Below the pieces are notes generated by a model. It ran no database searches. It was not told the origin of the DNA and worked only from the letters and a program-made list of their open reading frames with translations. This document shows, one piece after another, positions 34,142 to 42,030 of a DNA stretch of 64,000 nt. Source of the DNA: Flavobacteriales bacterium. Lineage in GTDB: Bacteria; Bacteroidota; Bacteroidia; Flavobacteriales_D; Parvicellaceae. The translations under genes were made by a program, and so were the position numbers. Location: the NCBI GenBank assembly GCA_025210295.1, contig JAOASC010000016.1, forward strand, positions 248,001 to 312,000. The letters run 5' to 3'. Every line of letters starts with the position of its first letter. Within the stretch, counting starts at the first letter, position 1.

Positions 34142-34981
34142 ATGAATTCCTCCATCGTTGCTCAATTAAAAACTTGTCTAACAAATAATAGTCAAATTAC
34201 TTTTTTGGTCGGCGCAGGGATTTCAGCAGAAAGCGGGATTCCAACTTTTAGAGGAGCAGATGGTTATTGGACTGTAGGATCTGTAAATTATAAGGCCGAA
34301 GAAATCGGAACTTACAATATGTTTTCTCAATCTCCACAAGAAGTATGGAAATGGTACTTATACCGTAAAAGTATTACACATAAAGCTCAACCTAACGCTA
34401 GTCATAAAGCCTTAGTAAACATTGAGCAACTTTTGGGACAACAATATGCTTTAATTTCTCAAAATGTTGACAGCCTTCACAGAAGAGCTGGTAGTTCAGA
34501 AGAACATACTTTTTTGATACATGGCGACTTTGATTTTGTAAGATGTGCTAGTGAATGCACATCAAAATTAATCCCCTTTCCTAATGAAATAAATTTAGAA
34601 AACAGGGATAAACATACAATGAGTGCTCATGATTGGGAAGCATTAACTTGTCCAAATTGTGGAGATAAATTACGACCTCATGTATTATGGTTTGATGAAT
34701 ATTACAATGAAGTCTACTATAAGTTTGATACCGCTTTAAGGACTGCAGAAAAATCTCAACTGCTGTTTATTTTAGGATCATCAGGAGCTACAACCTTACC
34801 TCAAATGATTGCTGAACGCGTACTTGCTAAAGGCGGTATGGTTGTAGAGGTAAATATCAATGAAAGTTATTTTAGTCAATTACTGAAAAGTCAAAAAAAT
34901 GGAATTGTGATCAACAGCAAGAGTTCCCCTTTTTTACTTGAACTTGAAAGTGAGCTAAAAGCACTTATTCATAATTATTAA
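34142..34981 (+). CDS. Sir2 family NAD-dependent protein deacylase
   Basis: 279 residues, a single sirtuin domain. NAD-binding GAGISAESGIPTFRG (about 23-37), SQNVDSLHRRAG (about 110-121), catalytic His in FLIHGDF (about 130), and Zn-type cysteines: CASEC and CPNC. The first Cys pair is spaced CxxxC rather than CxxC. Removes acyl groups from lysines with NAD in the cytoplasm; acyl preference cannot be read. No partner nuclease or TIR domain is fused or adjacent, so a defence role is not suggested. The stop shares TTAA (34978-34981) with the convergent glycosyltransferase. Confidence 0.9.
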   Translation: MNSSIVAQLKTCLTNNSQITFLVGAGISAESGIPTFRGADGYWTVGSVNYKAEEIGTYNMFSQSPQEVWKWYLYRKSITHKAQPNASHKALVNIEQLLGQQYALISQNVDSLHRRAGSSEEHTFLIHGDFDFVRCASECTSKLIPFPNEINLENRDKHTMSAHDWEALTCPNCGDKLRPHVLWFDEYYNEVYYKFDTALRTAEKSQLLFILGSSGATTLPQMIAERVLAKGGMVVEVNINESYFSQLLKSQKNGIVINSKSSPFLLELESELKALIHNY

Positions 34982-35676
34982 CGTGAATATTTAAAAATCG
35001 TAGTAATAATTTTATAACCAGCCATAATTGTTCCTTTTAAGGTTCCAGATACTTTTGATTTTCCAATTCTCACTCTATAGTCAACAGGCAACTCTGTACA
35101 TTTCATTTTTAACTTTGCAGCTTTAACCTGCATTTCAACCGTCCAACCATAGGTACGGTCTTTCATATCAATTGTTAGTAAGCGATCATACCTGATTGCT
35201 CTAAAAGGGCCTAAATCAGTAAATTCAACACCATAGATCAACTTAATTAAAAAAGTCGCTAACCAATTTCCAAAAATTTGTTGTGGAGTCATCGAACTCT
35301 TTTCCTTTTTACCCAAGGCTCGAGATCCAATCACCATGTCTACCCCATCATTGATAATCGGTTGTACCAAATCTATTAACTGTTCAGGATAATCGGAATA
35401 ATCGGCATCTAAAAACACAACAATGTCAGGTTTAATATTATTTTCTACCAAATAAGCCATTCCTTTTAAACAAGCATTCCCATATCCTTGAATGGGTTCA
35501 TCTACAACAATGGCACCTGCTTTTTTAGCATTAATAGGTGTTAAATCATTTGAATTATTATTGGCTACAATGATTTCTTTTACCCAATCTTTTGGGATGT
35601 CTCTAACAACTTTTCCAACAGAATTTTCCTCATTAAATGCAGGAATAATTACAACTATATGTGGTTTAGTCTTCAT
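34978..35676 (-). CDS. Family 2 glycosyltransferase (dolichyl-phosphate mannosyltransferase-like)
   Basis: 232 residues, GT-A fold. N-terminal VVIIPAFNEENSVGKVV, DEPIQGYGNACLKG, and the metal-binding DADYSDYPE (DxD, about 90-98); a GSRALG motif follows. No membrane segments, so soluble or peripheral. It likely moves a sugar from a nucleotide or to a polyprenyl carrier. Its ATG overlaps the upstream MORN lipoprotein gene by 11 bases; third gene of a tightly coupled trio. Confidence 0.9.
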   Translation of the reverse strand: MKTKPHIVVIIPAFNEENSVGKVVRDIPKDWVKEIIVANNNSNDLTPINAKKAGAIVVDEPIQGYGNACLKGMAYLVENNIKPDIVVFLDADYSDYPEQLIDLVQPIINDGVDMVIGSRALGKKEKSSMTPQQIFGNWLATFLIKLIYGVEFTDLGPFRAIRYDRLLTIDMKDRTYGWTVEMQVKAAKLKMKCTELPVDYRVRIGKSKVSGTLKGTIMAGYKIITTIFKYSR

Positions 35677-36439
35677 TTCTTTCTGATATTATTTTTCCTT
35701 CAGCATTATACTCTCTCCATATCCCTACTCTTTCTCCCTCTTTATAAGTCCCCTCACAAAAGAGATGCCCATCAATATATAATTTATACCCTCCGTTTTT
35801 GATCCCACGAAAATAAGAACATTCTTCTCTTAGTGTTCCATCATTATTATAAAATTCAAACCAACCGTCTTTTTTTCCTTTAGAATAATTCCCTTTTTCA
35901 ATTAAAATAGAATCCTGAATATAGTGCTTTGATAAGCCATTTTGAATATTATTCTTAAAGTTCATCTCACTCTGTTTTTGTCCAAGAGCATCATAAGCCA
36001 ACCATAGTCCCTCTTTTTTCCCTTGATTAAAAGCTCCTTTTTCTTTCAGTGTTCCATTAGGATTGTAATACATCCAAAAACCATCTAATAAATTGTCTCG
36101 GTAGCTCCCTTTGGATTCAAAGGTTCCATTTTCATAAAAATATTCCCACCAGTCTTCTTTACGACCTAAAACATAAGCTCCTTGTGTTTTTAATTGTTGA
36201 TTAACATAAAAAGTCTTACAATATCCATGTGGAATTGAATCTATTTTCTGTCCATAAAACTGAATGGTTCCATTTTCATAATACACTTTTACAAATCGTT
36301 GTCTAATCGTATCTTTCAAAGTCAAATTTTGCTCTATCTGCTTTTTCTCATTCACATAACCTTCTTCATTATGTTCACGTTTATGACCACAACTAATTAG
36401 TAATTGAACGACAACAAATATGATGTAAACTTTATGCAT
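35666..36439 (-). CDS. MORN-repeat lipoprotein
   Basis: 257 residues. Lipobox LISC at about 14-17. About nine MORN-type hairpins (for example YNPNGTLKEKGAFNQGKKEG, YRDNLLDGFWMYY) cover about 50-250. It overlaps both neighbours: 8 bases with the CslA-like glycosyltransferase upstream and 11 bases with the second glycosyltransferase downstream, so all three are translated in step. This links an outer- or inner-membrane lipoprotein with polysaccharide or glycolipid synthesis; the link is inference from the overlap. Confidence 0.85.
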   Translation of the reverse strand: MHKVYIIFVVVQLLISCGHKREHNEEGYVNEKKQIEQNLTLKDTIRQRFVKVYYENGTIQFYGQKIDSIPHGYCKTFYVNQQLKTQGAYVLGRKEDWWEYFYENGTFESKGSYRDNLLDGFWMYYNPNGTLKEKGAFNQGKKEGLWLAYDALGQKQSEMNFKNNIQNGLSKHYIQDSILIEKGNYSKGKKDGWFEFYNNDGTLREECSYFRGIKNGGYKLYIDGHLFCEGTYKEGERVGIWREYNAEGKIISERNED

Positions 36440-37913
36440 TTTGAGGTTTAAACTGAAAAACCGAATAAATAAAAATTAGACTATACCCCAAAAATAGCAT
36501 AAAATGAAATGGTATTAGACCAAAATCTCCCATTTGGATACCTTTAAATATTCCAAAAGCAAAATAAATTGCCAAGATTCCTTCTAAAAAAGATAACCAG
36601 CCAATATTACTTGGAATGTATATGTTCTTCTTAAAACTATTATCGTTAACATTGATATTAAACTTTGGCGTCCTTACAAAAGGAGTTTTACGTCCCAAGT
36701 AGCCTTCTATTACAGCTATTGCATTATGCAACGATAAGCCCATTGACATTGCCAAAAAGAACGGAAATAGAAAGATAAATTCAAATACAGTCGCCAGTGA
36801 TTTTCCTTTAATTTTTAATACTGAGGTCAGGTAAAATGATGCTAAGACAATAAAACTAATTAAAAACACTGAAGCAATAACAAACACATTTTGAAATTGA
36901 GGTAAACTGTCTTTTATTGCTAATAAAGGAACACTAAGTATTGCACACAATAATATACAAACAAATACTGCACTATTCATTAAATGCATTACTCCATGCC
37001 ACTTAATTCCCAATGATTTATCACTTTTAATAACATTTGGAATATGTTTTCTAGCGGTTTCAGCTCCTCCTTTTGTCCATCTGTATTGTTGTGATTTCAA
37101 TGCACTCATAACCGGTGGTAATTCAGCAGGAGATTCAACATCTTCTAAATAAACAAACTCCCAATTTTTCAGTTGAGCTCTGTAACTTAAGTCTAAATCT
37201 TCAGTTAATGTATCAGGTGACCAATTTCCACTATTGACAATACATTCCTTTCGCCATACACCAGCTGTACCATTAAAGTTAATAAAACCATCCGAAGCAT
37301 TTCTTCCCACTTGTTCAACTGTAAAATGAGCATCCAAAGCAAATGCTTGTAATTTTGTCAACAAACTATAATTCCTATTGATATGCCCCCATCTTGTTTG
37401 TACTAATCCTACATTAGCTTGTTTAAAATGTGGAATTGTTTTTTCTAAAAAATCAGGAGTTGGCAGAAAATCAGCATCAAATATTGCTATAAACTCTCCT
37501 TTTGCAAACTCCAAAGCTTCTTCTAAAGCTCCCGCTTTAAACCCTTTTCTATTCGTTCTATGAATGTGAGAAATATCATACCCTCTAGCTTGCCATTCAG
37601 TTACTTTTCTTGCAATTACAGCTTTTGTCTCATCTGTCGAATCATCCAATACCTGTATTTCCAATTTATTTAAAGGGTACTCAACAGCGCAAACTGTATC
37701 AATTAAACGTTCTACAACATAGATTTCGTTAAATACTGGAAGTTGAATGGTGACATGTGGCTTAAATGTTTTTTTAATGCCTTTTTCAACCTTAAACCTT
37801 TTTCTTTTTGTAAGATATTTCCATACCAGTGTCAACTGGGTTAAAGAATAAACGAACAAAAATAATGATGCTATAAAATAAATAGCTAAGACAAAAATCA
37901 TAATGACTTTCAT
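36432..37913 (-). CDS. Membrane family 2 glycosyltransferase (cellulose synthase/CslA-like)
   Basis: 493 residues. One N-terminal membrane segment (about 5-28), cytoplasmic GT domain, then about four C-terminal membrane segments. The processive-type D,D,D,QxxRW signature is intact: DDSTDE, IFDADFLP, TEDLDLS and QQYRWTKGG. Similar to plant CslA glucomannan synthases and bacterial beta-glycan synthases, so it probably builds a polysaccharide across the inner membrane. The frame extends to a GTG at 37958, but ATG 37913 (MKVIMIFVL) gives the normal start just before the first membrane segment. First gene of the trio. Confidence 0.9.
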   Translation of the reverse strand: MKVIMIFVLAIYFIASLFLFVYSLTQLTLVWKYLTKRKRFKVEKGIKKTFKPHVTIQLPVFNEIYVVERLIDTVCAVEYPLNKLEIQVLDDSTDETKAVIARKVTEWQARGYDISHIHRTNRKGFKAGALEEALEFAKGEFIAIFDADFLPTPDFLEKTIPHFKQANVGLVQTRWGHINRNYSLLTKLQAFALDAHFTVEQVGRNASDGFINFNGTAGVWRKECIVNSGNWSPDTLTEDLDLSYRAQLKNWEFVYLEDVESPAELPPVMSALKSQQYRWTKGGAETARKHIPNVIKSDKSLGIKWHGVMHLMNSAVFVCILLCAILSVPLLAIKDSLPQFQNVFVIASVFLISFIVLASFYLTSVLKIKGKSLATVFEFIFLFPFFLAMSMGLSLHNAIAVIEGYLGRKTPFVRTPKFNINVNDNSFKKNIYIPSNIGWLSFLEGILAIYFAFGIFKGIQMGDFGLIPFHFMLFLGYSLIFIYSVFQFKPQNA

Positions 37914-38083
37914 AAACCTGTAAGTGTTTTTGTGTTTTCGTCTAATTGGACGTAACACTTACCTTTTACTTACAGATAAAAGTCATTTTTTTATAAAAAA
38001 TTATTTCTAAAGTTTTACAACTAAAAAGCTGAAGAAATAAAGCTTTTATTAGAAGCATTATTAAATGCGATATTGTTTAAAAA

Positions 38084-39916
38084 TTAAAGGTTTAACTTTC
38101 CTATATTATTTTCAAAGATAATTGGGTTATCGTCTACTTTTTTAGGAGCTGCCGAATTTTCTAATTTTAGAACACCTCTTGGGCAAACTGCTGAACAAAC
38201 TCCACAACCTACACAAGATGCACGAATTATGTCTTCTCCTTTCTGAGCATAAGCTCTTACATCTATTCCTTGTTCACAATAAGTAGAACAATTACCACAT
38301 GAAATACACTGTCCTCCATTAGTTGTAATTCTAAATCGAGCAGATTTGATACGTTGCACAATTCCCATATATGCAGCTAAAGGACATCCAAATCTACACC
38401 AAGTTCGGCTTCCAAAAATTGGATAAAATCCAGTTCCTATAACACCTGAGAAAATTGAACCAATTAAGAATTTATATGTTTTTTGAATCCCATACATATC
38501 AATTCCTAAAAAACTAGTACTTCCTGTAAAAAAACCATACAAAGTAACCAAGGTCATTACAACGGCAAAAACTAAAACGCTATGTACTATATACCTTTCA
38601 AACTTCCATGCTTTTAATGATTTATCTGAATGTTGACGGTAAGGATCTCCCAATGTTTCGGCTAAACCACCACAGCCACAGACCCAACTACAATACCAAC
38701 GTTTTCCATAAAAATAAACCAATGTTGGAATAATGATTAGAGAAAGTAATACGCCCCAAACAAACATAAACAAACCTAAACTATTATGCGCTATTAAACT
38801 TCTGATATTCCAATCAAAAAAGAAGTCATAATCTAAAGGCCAAGCATTTTTAAAATCAAAATAAGGTTGATCTAAACGCACTAGTATCTCTGGGATTAAA
38901 AAAGCGAAAATAATTTGGAAAAAAAGTACCACCGCAGTTCTAACCAGCTGATAATTATTGTGTCTATATTTAATAAACATTCTTATGGCCATTAAAGTCA
39001 TGGCTACACAATAAATAAAACCATATAAAAACCAATGTCCAGCTGGGTTACCACTTAACGAAAAGCTAATTGGGTCGACTAAAATGATACTATTCGCAAG
39101 GTATTGTGGCCAGAAATACAACAATAAATAAAACCCAACCAAATAAACGAGTACTAACCAAGCTACCCAACCTCTGTTAGTAATATGACTATGGTATATC
39201 CCATTGTGTTTTATTCCTGCAACTCCTAACAATTTTATATTGGGTAAGTTATAAGCTATGGAACCGATAATAACCAATCCAAAAGTTAGAAAAAACCACC
39301 AACCAGTATTGGATTTAGCCCCACTTTCTATCAAAACTTTATTTAAAGTTAATAAGGTATTGGGTTCATTTTTCACGAAATACTCTTGCCCTACCTTACT
39401 ATTAAGTTCAGTAACCTTATTGCTTAAATCATTTTTAAAATGCTGAACCTCAGTATAAGTTCTCGACTCCGTAAACATCCAACTCGTATTGTCTGTTAGC
39501 AACTTGATTTTATTAGTTTGAGCTCCAAATACACTATTCAACACTTCAGCACTATAAACAATGTTTCCTGATGACTGAACAGCAGAGATCACTTGTTCTA
39601 CTTCATTTTCAGTAATCCCATCTGAAGCAATCATTTGTTCAGAAATTTTGGCATTGTGCAATGTTATAATTTTGGGCAATGCAGCATTAAAACTAATTAG
39701 ATCTGTTGTTGCCATCGAATTCTGACTCGAATATTCATCTACAGCTTTCAAAAAAACTTGAGCGATAGTATCTCCACGATCAATTTTCTCTGTAGCATCA
39801 AAATGTGCTTTAAGTTTATTAGCATCAAAAGAATAAGTTCCTAAGAAGCTATTCACTGTGAAAAGTATTATTCCAATAAGGAATAAGTATAAACCTGTTT
39901 TTTGTATATATTTCAT
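38084..39916 (-). CDS. NosR/NapH-like membrane polyferredoxin
   Basis: 610 residues. One N-terminal membrane segment (about 8-27), a periplasmic domain about 28-205 with no recognised motif, then about seven further membrane segments. Two cysteine motifs, YCSWVCGCGG (about 412-421) and WCRFGCPLAAYMG (about 512-524), are typical of NapH/NosR/CcoG. Two C-terminal 4Fe-4S motifs follow: CISCGNCSTYC and CVGCGVCSAVCP. It should pass electrons across the inner membrane. It lacks the FMN-binding domain of NosR. It is 7 bp behind an FAD oxidoreductase gene, and together they look like an electron-input and membrane-relay pair. Confidence 0.88.
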   Translation of the reverse strand: MKYIQKTGLYLFLIGIILFTVNSFLGTYSFDANKLKAHFDATEKIDRGDTIAQVFLKAVDEYSSQNSMATTDLISFNAALPKIITLHNAKISEQMIASDGITENEVEQVISAVQSSGNIVYSAEVLNSVFGAQTNKIKLLTDNTSWMFTESRTYTEVQHFKNDLSNKVTELNSKVGQEYFVKNEPNTLLTLNKVLIESGAKSNTGWWFFLTFGLVIIGSIAYNLPNIKLLGVAGIKHNGIYHSHITNRGWVAWLVLVYLVGFYLLLYFWPQYLANSIILVDPISFSLSGNPAGHWFLYGFIYCVAMTLMAIRMFIKYRHNNYQLVRTAVVLFFQIIFAFLIPEILVRLDQPYFDFKNAWPLDYDFFFDWNIRSLIAHNSLGLFMFVWGVLLSLIIIPTLVYFYGKRWYCSWVCGCGGLAETLGDPYRQHSDKSLKAWKFERYIVHSVLVFAVVMTLVTLYGFFTGSTSFLGIDMYGIQKTYKFLIGSIFSGVIGTGFYPIFGSRTWCRFGCPLAAYMGIVQRIKSARFRITTNGGQCISCGNCSTYCEQGIDVRAYAQKGEDIIRASCVGCGVCSAVCPRGVLKLENSAAPKKVDDNPIIFENNIGKLNL

Positions 39917-39923
39917 AGTATTA

Positions 39924-41267
39924 TTATCCCTTTACAGTAAATAAATTTCTCCAATTTTTCTTTTTAACAACAAGGTTAGTTCCGTTCTCTCTATTAAACT
40001 GATCAACAATTTCTTTTTCATGCAGTTTAAAAAACTCAGGATCAAAATTAGCATCAGCAAGATGCTCTAATACATACTCGACACTTCGCTGTTCATTTAA
40101 CCATTTATCAAAAGCTTGGTGACGCATACGAATTCCAAAAGTATTAATCCCTATAAATCTTCTTGTTTGATGATCATAATTTAATCGAACAGACTTTTTA
40201 CCTTCTCCGTGCTCCCAATAAAAATGTTGCTCATTCTCTTTGGGTTTAGGAAATACCCAACCATAAGTTTGATATTCAATATCCATAAACTTGGCAGAGT
40301 TAAACCAATGACCAGGGTTATATTGTAATCGTGAATTACAGATGGTTTGCGCCAATGTTTTTCCCATAATTTTACCAGTGTACCAAACTTGCTCAATAGC
40401 TCTTCTATCTCCTGATGGGTGTTCTCTAAACTCAGCACAATCACCAATAGCATATACATCAGGAATATTGGTTTCTAAAAACTCATTTACCAATACGCCT
40501 CTATTGGTCTCTATTTCAGATTTTTTTATAAACGCAATATTTGGACTTACACCAGCAGTTAACCCTACTATTTGACATGGGATTTCTTCTCCTTTATTCG
40601 TAATGATGGCCCTTGCATTTCCATTAGCATCAGATAACACTTCTTTTAACTCTGTATTTAAACGTAAATCAATATGATGTTCTTTCATATGACGTTTAAT
40701 CATCTCACTTTCTTCTGTTGGTAAAACGTTCCCCCAAAAAGCAGACTCTCTCACCAAAAAAGTTACAGGAAAATTACGGGATAATAACATTTCTGCCATT
40801 TCAATTCCTATTAGGCCTCCCCCAACAATTACCGCTCTATTGATCCCATTCTTCGTATTTTCTTCTAAAGATTCTAAATCTTGTTTACTATACAAGCCTT
40901 GTACACCATTTAAATCTTGCCCAGGCCAACCAAATTTATTGGGCTTAGACCCTGTCGCAATTACTAATTTTGAATACTTTACTTGCGCCCCATTGTCTAA
41001 AATTAAGATCTTTTCCTGTGTATTTACAGCTGTAACTAAAGCTTGTTTTAAGTCGATGTTATTTTTCTCCCAAAACCAATTTTCATAGGGTTGAGTATGT
41101 TCAAACTTCATGTGTCCCATGTAGACATACATCAATGCAGTTCTAGAAAAAAAGTATTGACTTTCAGATGAAATTATGACTATTTCATGATCAGAATATT
41201 TTCGAATATAACGTGCACAAGTTACACCTGAAATCCCATTACCTATGATGACTATTTTTTCTTTCAC
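39924..41267 (-). CDS. NAD(P)/FAD-dependent oxidoreductase
   Basis: 447 residues, class of nitrite/rubredoxin-type reductases. FAD-binding GNGISGVTCARY near residue 9, the second nucleotide-binding motif VGGGLIGIEMAE near 148, the FAD motif VYAIGDCAEF near 270, and an extended C-terminus of about 100 residues unlike plain NADH oxidases. No redox-active cysteine pair. Starts with GTG at 41267; no in-frame ATG lies nearby and the N-terminal KEKIVIIGNG strand starts at once. A -7 box TATTTTTG is 40 bp upstream on the minus strand (41314-41307). Co-transcribed with the polyferredoxin. Confidence 0.88.
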   Translation of the reverse strand: MKEKIVIIGNGISGVTCARYIRKYSDHEIVIISSESQYFFSRTALMYVYMGHMKFEHTQPYENWFWEKNNIDLKQALVTAVNTQEKILILDNGAQVKYSKLVIATGSKPNKFGWPGQDLNGVQGLYSKQDLESLEENTKNGINRAVIVGGGLIGIEMAEMLLSRNFPVTFLVRESAFWGNVLPTEESEMIKRHMKEHHIDLRLNTELKEVLSDANGNARAIITNKGEEIPCQIVGLTAGVSPNIAFIKKSEIETNRGVLVNEFLETNIPDVYAIGDCAEFREHPSGDRRAIEQVWYTGKIMGKTLAQTICNSRLQYNPGHWFNSAKFMDIEYQTYGWVFPKPKENEQHFYWEHGEGKKSVRLNYDHQTRRFIGINTFGIRMRHQAFDKWLNEQRSVEYVLEHLADANFDPEFFKLHEKEIVDQFNRENGTNLVVKKKNWRNLFTVKG

Positions 41268-41306
41268 TACAATTGGGTTTTAAAAATTGAATTACCTCTT
41301 AGTAAT

Positions 41307-41314
41307 CAAAAATA
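41307..41314 (-). promoter_or_regulatory. Candidate -7 element of the FAD oxidoreductase-polyferredoxin operon
   Basis: TATTTTTG on the minus strand, 40 bp before GTG 41267, with TTTC about 17 bp further upstream in place of TTTG. Confidence 0.4.
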
Positions 41315-41424
41315 AGAATTCCTTACAAGGAGAAACTCATAATAATGACTTTATTTTGACAAAAAACGTGGAAAACATCTTAAAAATGGTACAGTTTGTG
41401 CAGTCGATAAAAAAACATTTTATT

Positions 41425-42024
41425 ATGAGATATTCAGTTTTATTCCTTTTGATCCTTACCCTTATCTTAAAAAGTTGTGCTCCATCAATACGGCAATTAG
41501 AGCATTATGAACTTGTTCAATCGCTTGAAGATGGGTACTTAATTGTAACCTTAGAAAACCACTCTGAGGAAATTCTATTGCTGAAAAAATATGGACAACA
41601 TAAGAAAGCAGAACGAATAGCCAAAAGAGATGCGAAACATAATTCTCACATTAAGCAAGCTATCGCTAAAAACTATGATTTTTCAGAAGTTGTGTTTACA
41701 TACGCCAATAAGCATTCAGATAGTATCATATATGAAACTATGCATGGCGAAACAGTAACCTTATCGAATAAAAATAAAGTATTTAATCTTTCTTTTTATA
41801 ATACTATTAATTATAGTAATAGTGACAATGGTAACGATGAAGAATTGTTGGCCTTAAAAATTGCACCAAAATACGATTCATTTTTAGAATCTTCATCTAT
41901 TACAGTAGAAGCAAATGTTAACCATGGACTACACGGATATAGCCATCTTCTAAAAAGAATGAACCAAAAATTATATCGACTCGAACAAAGTGCTGAGGAA
42001 AATTTAGTTTATAGCCAACCCTAA
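41425..42024 (+). CDS. Lipoprotein, unknown
   Basis: 199 residues. Starts MRYSVLFLLILTLILKSC with the lipobox LKSC at about 15-18. The frame is open from 41287, but only ATG 41425 puts the signal peptide at the N-terminus. The mature part is charged and begins with a helical region (KKYGQHKKAERIAKRDAKHN), followed by strand-rich sequence. No family recognised. Neighbours are a divergent operon and a convergent T9SS gene, so it is a single unit. Confidence 0.75.
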   Translation: MRYSVLFLLILTLILKSCAPSIRQLEHYELVQSLEDGYLIVTLENHSEEILLLKKYGQHKKAERIAKRDAKHNSHIKQAIAKNYDFSEVVFTYANKHSDSIIYETMHGETVTLSNKNKVFNLSFYNTINYSNSDNGNDEELLALKIAPKYDSFLESSSITVEANVNHGLHGYSHLLKRMNQKLYRLEQSAEENLVYSQP

Positions 42025-42030
42025 TTATTA

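Noticed and set aside
34142-34981. Sir2-based phage defence system
   Set aside because: A single sirtuin domain with Zn-type cysteines and no fused or neighbouring effector or sensor; it looks like an ordinary deacylase.
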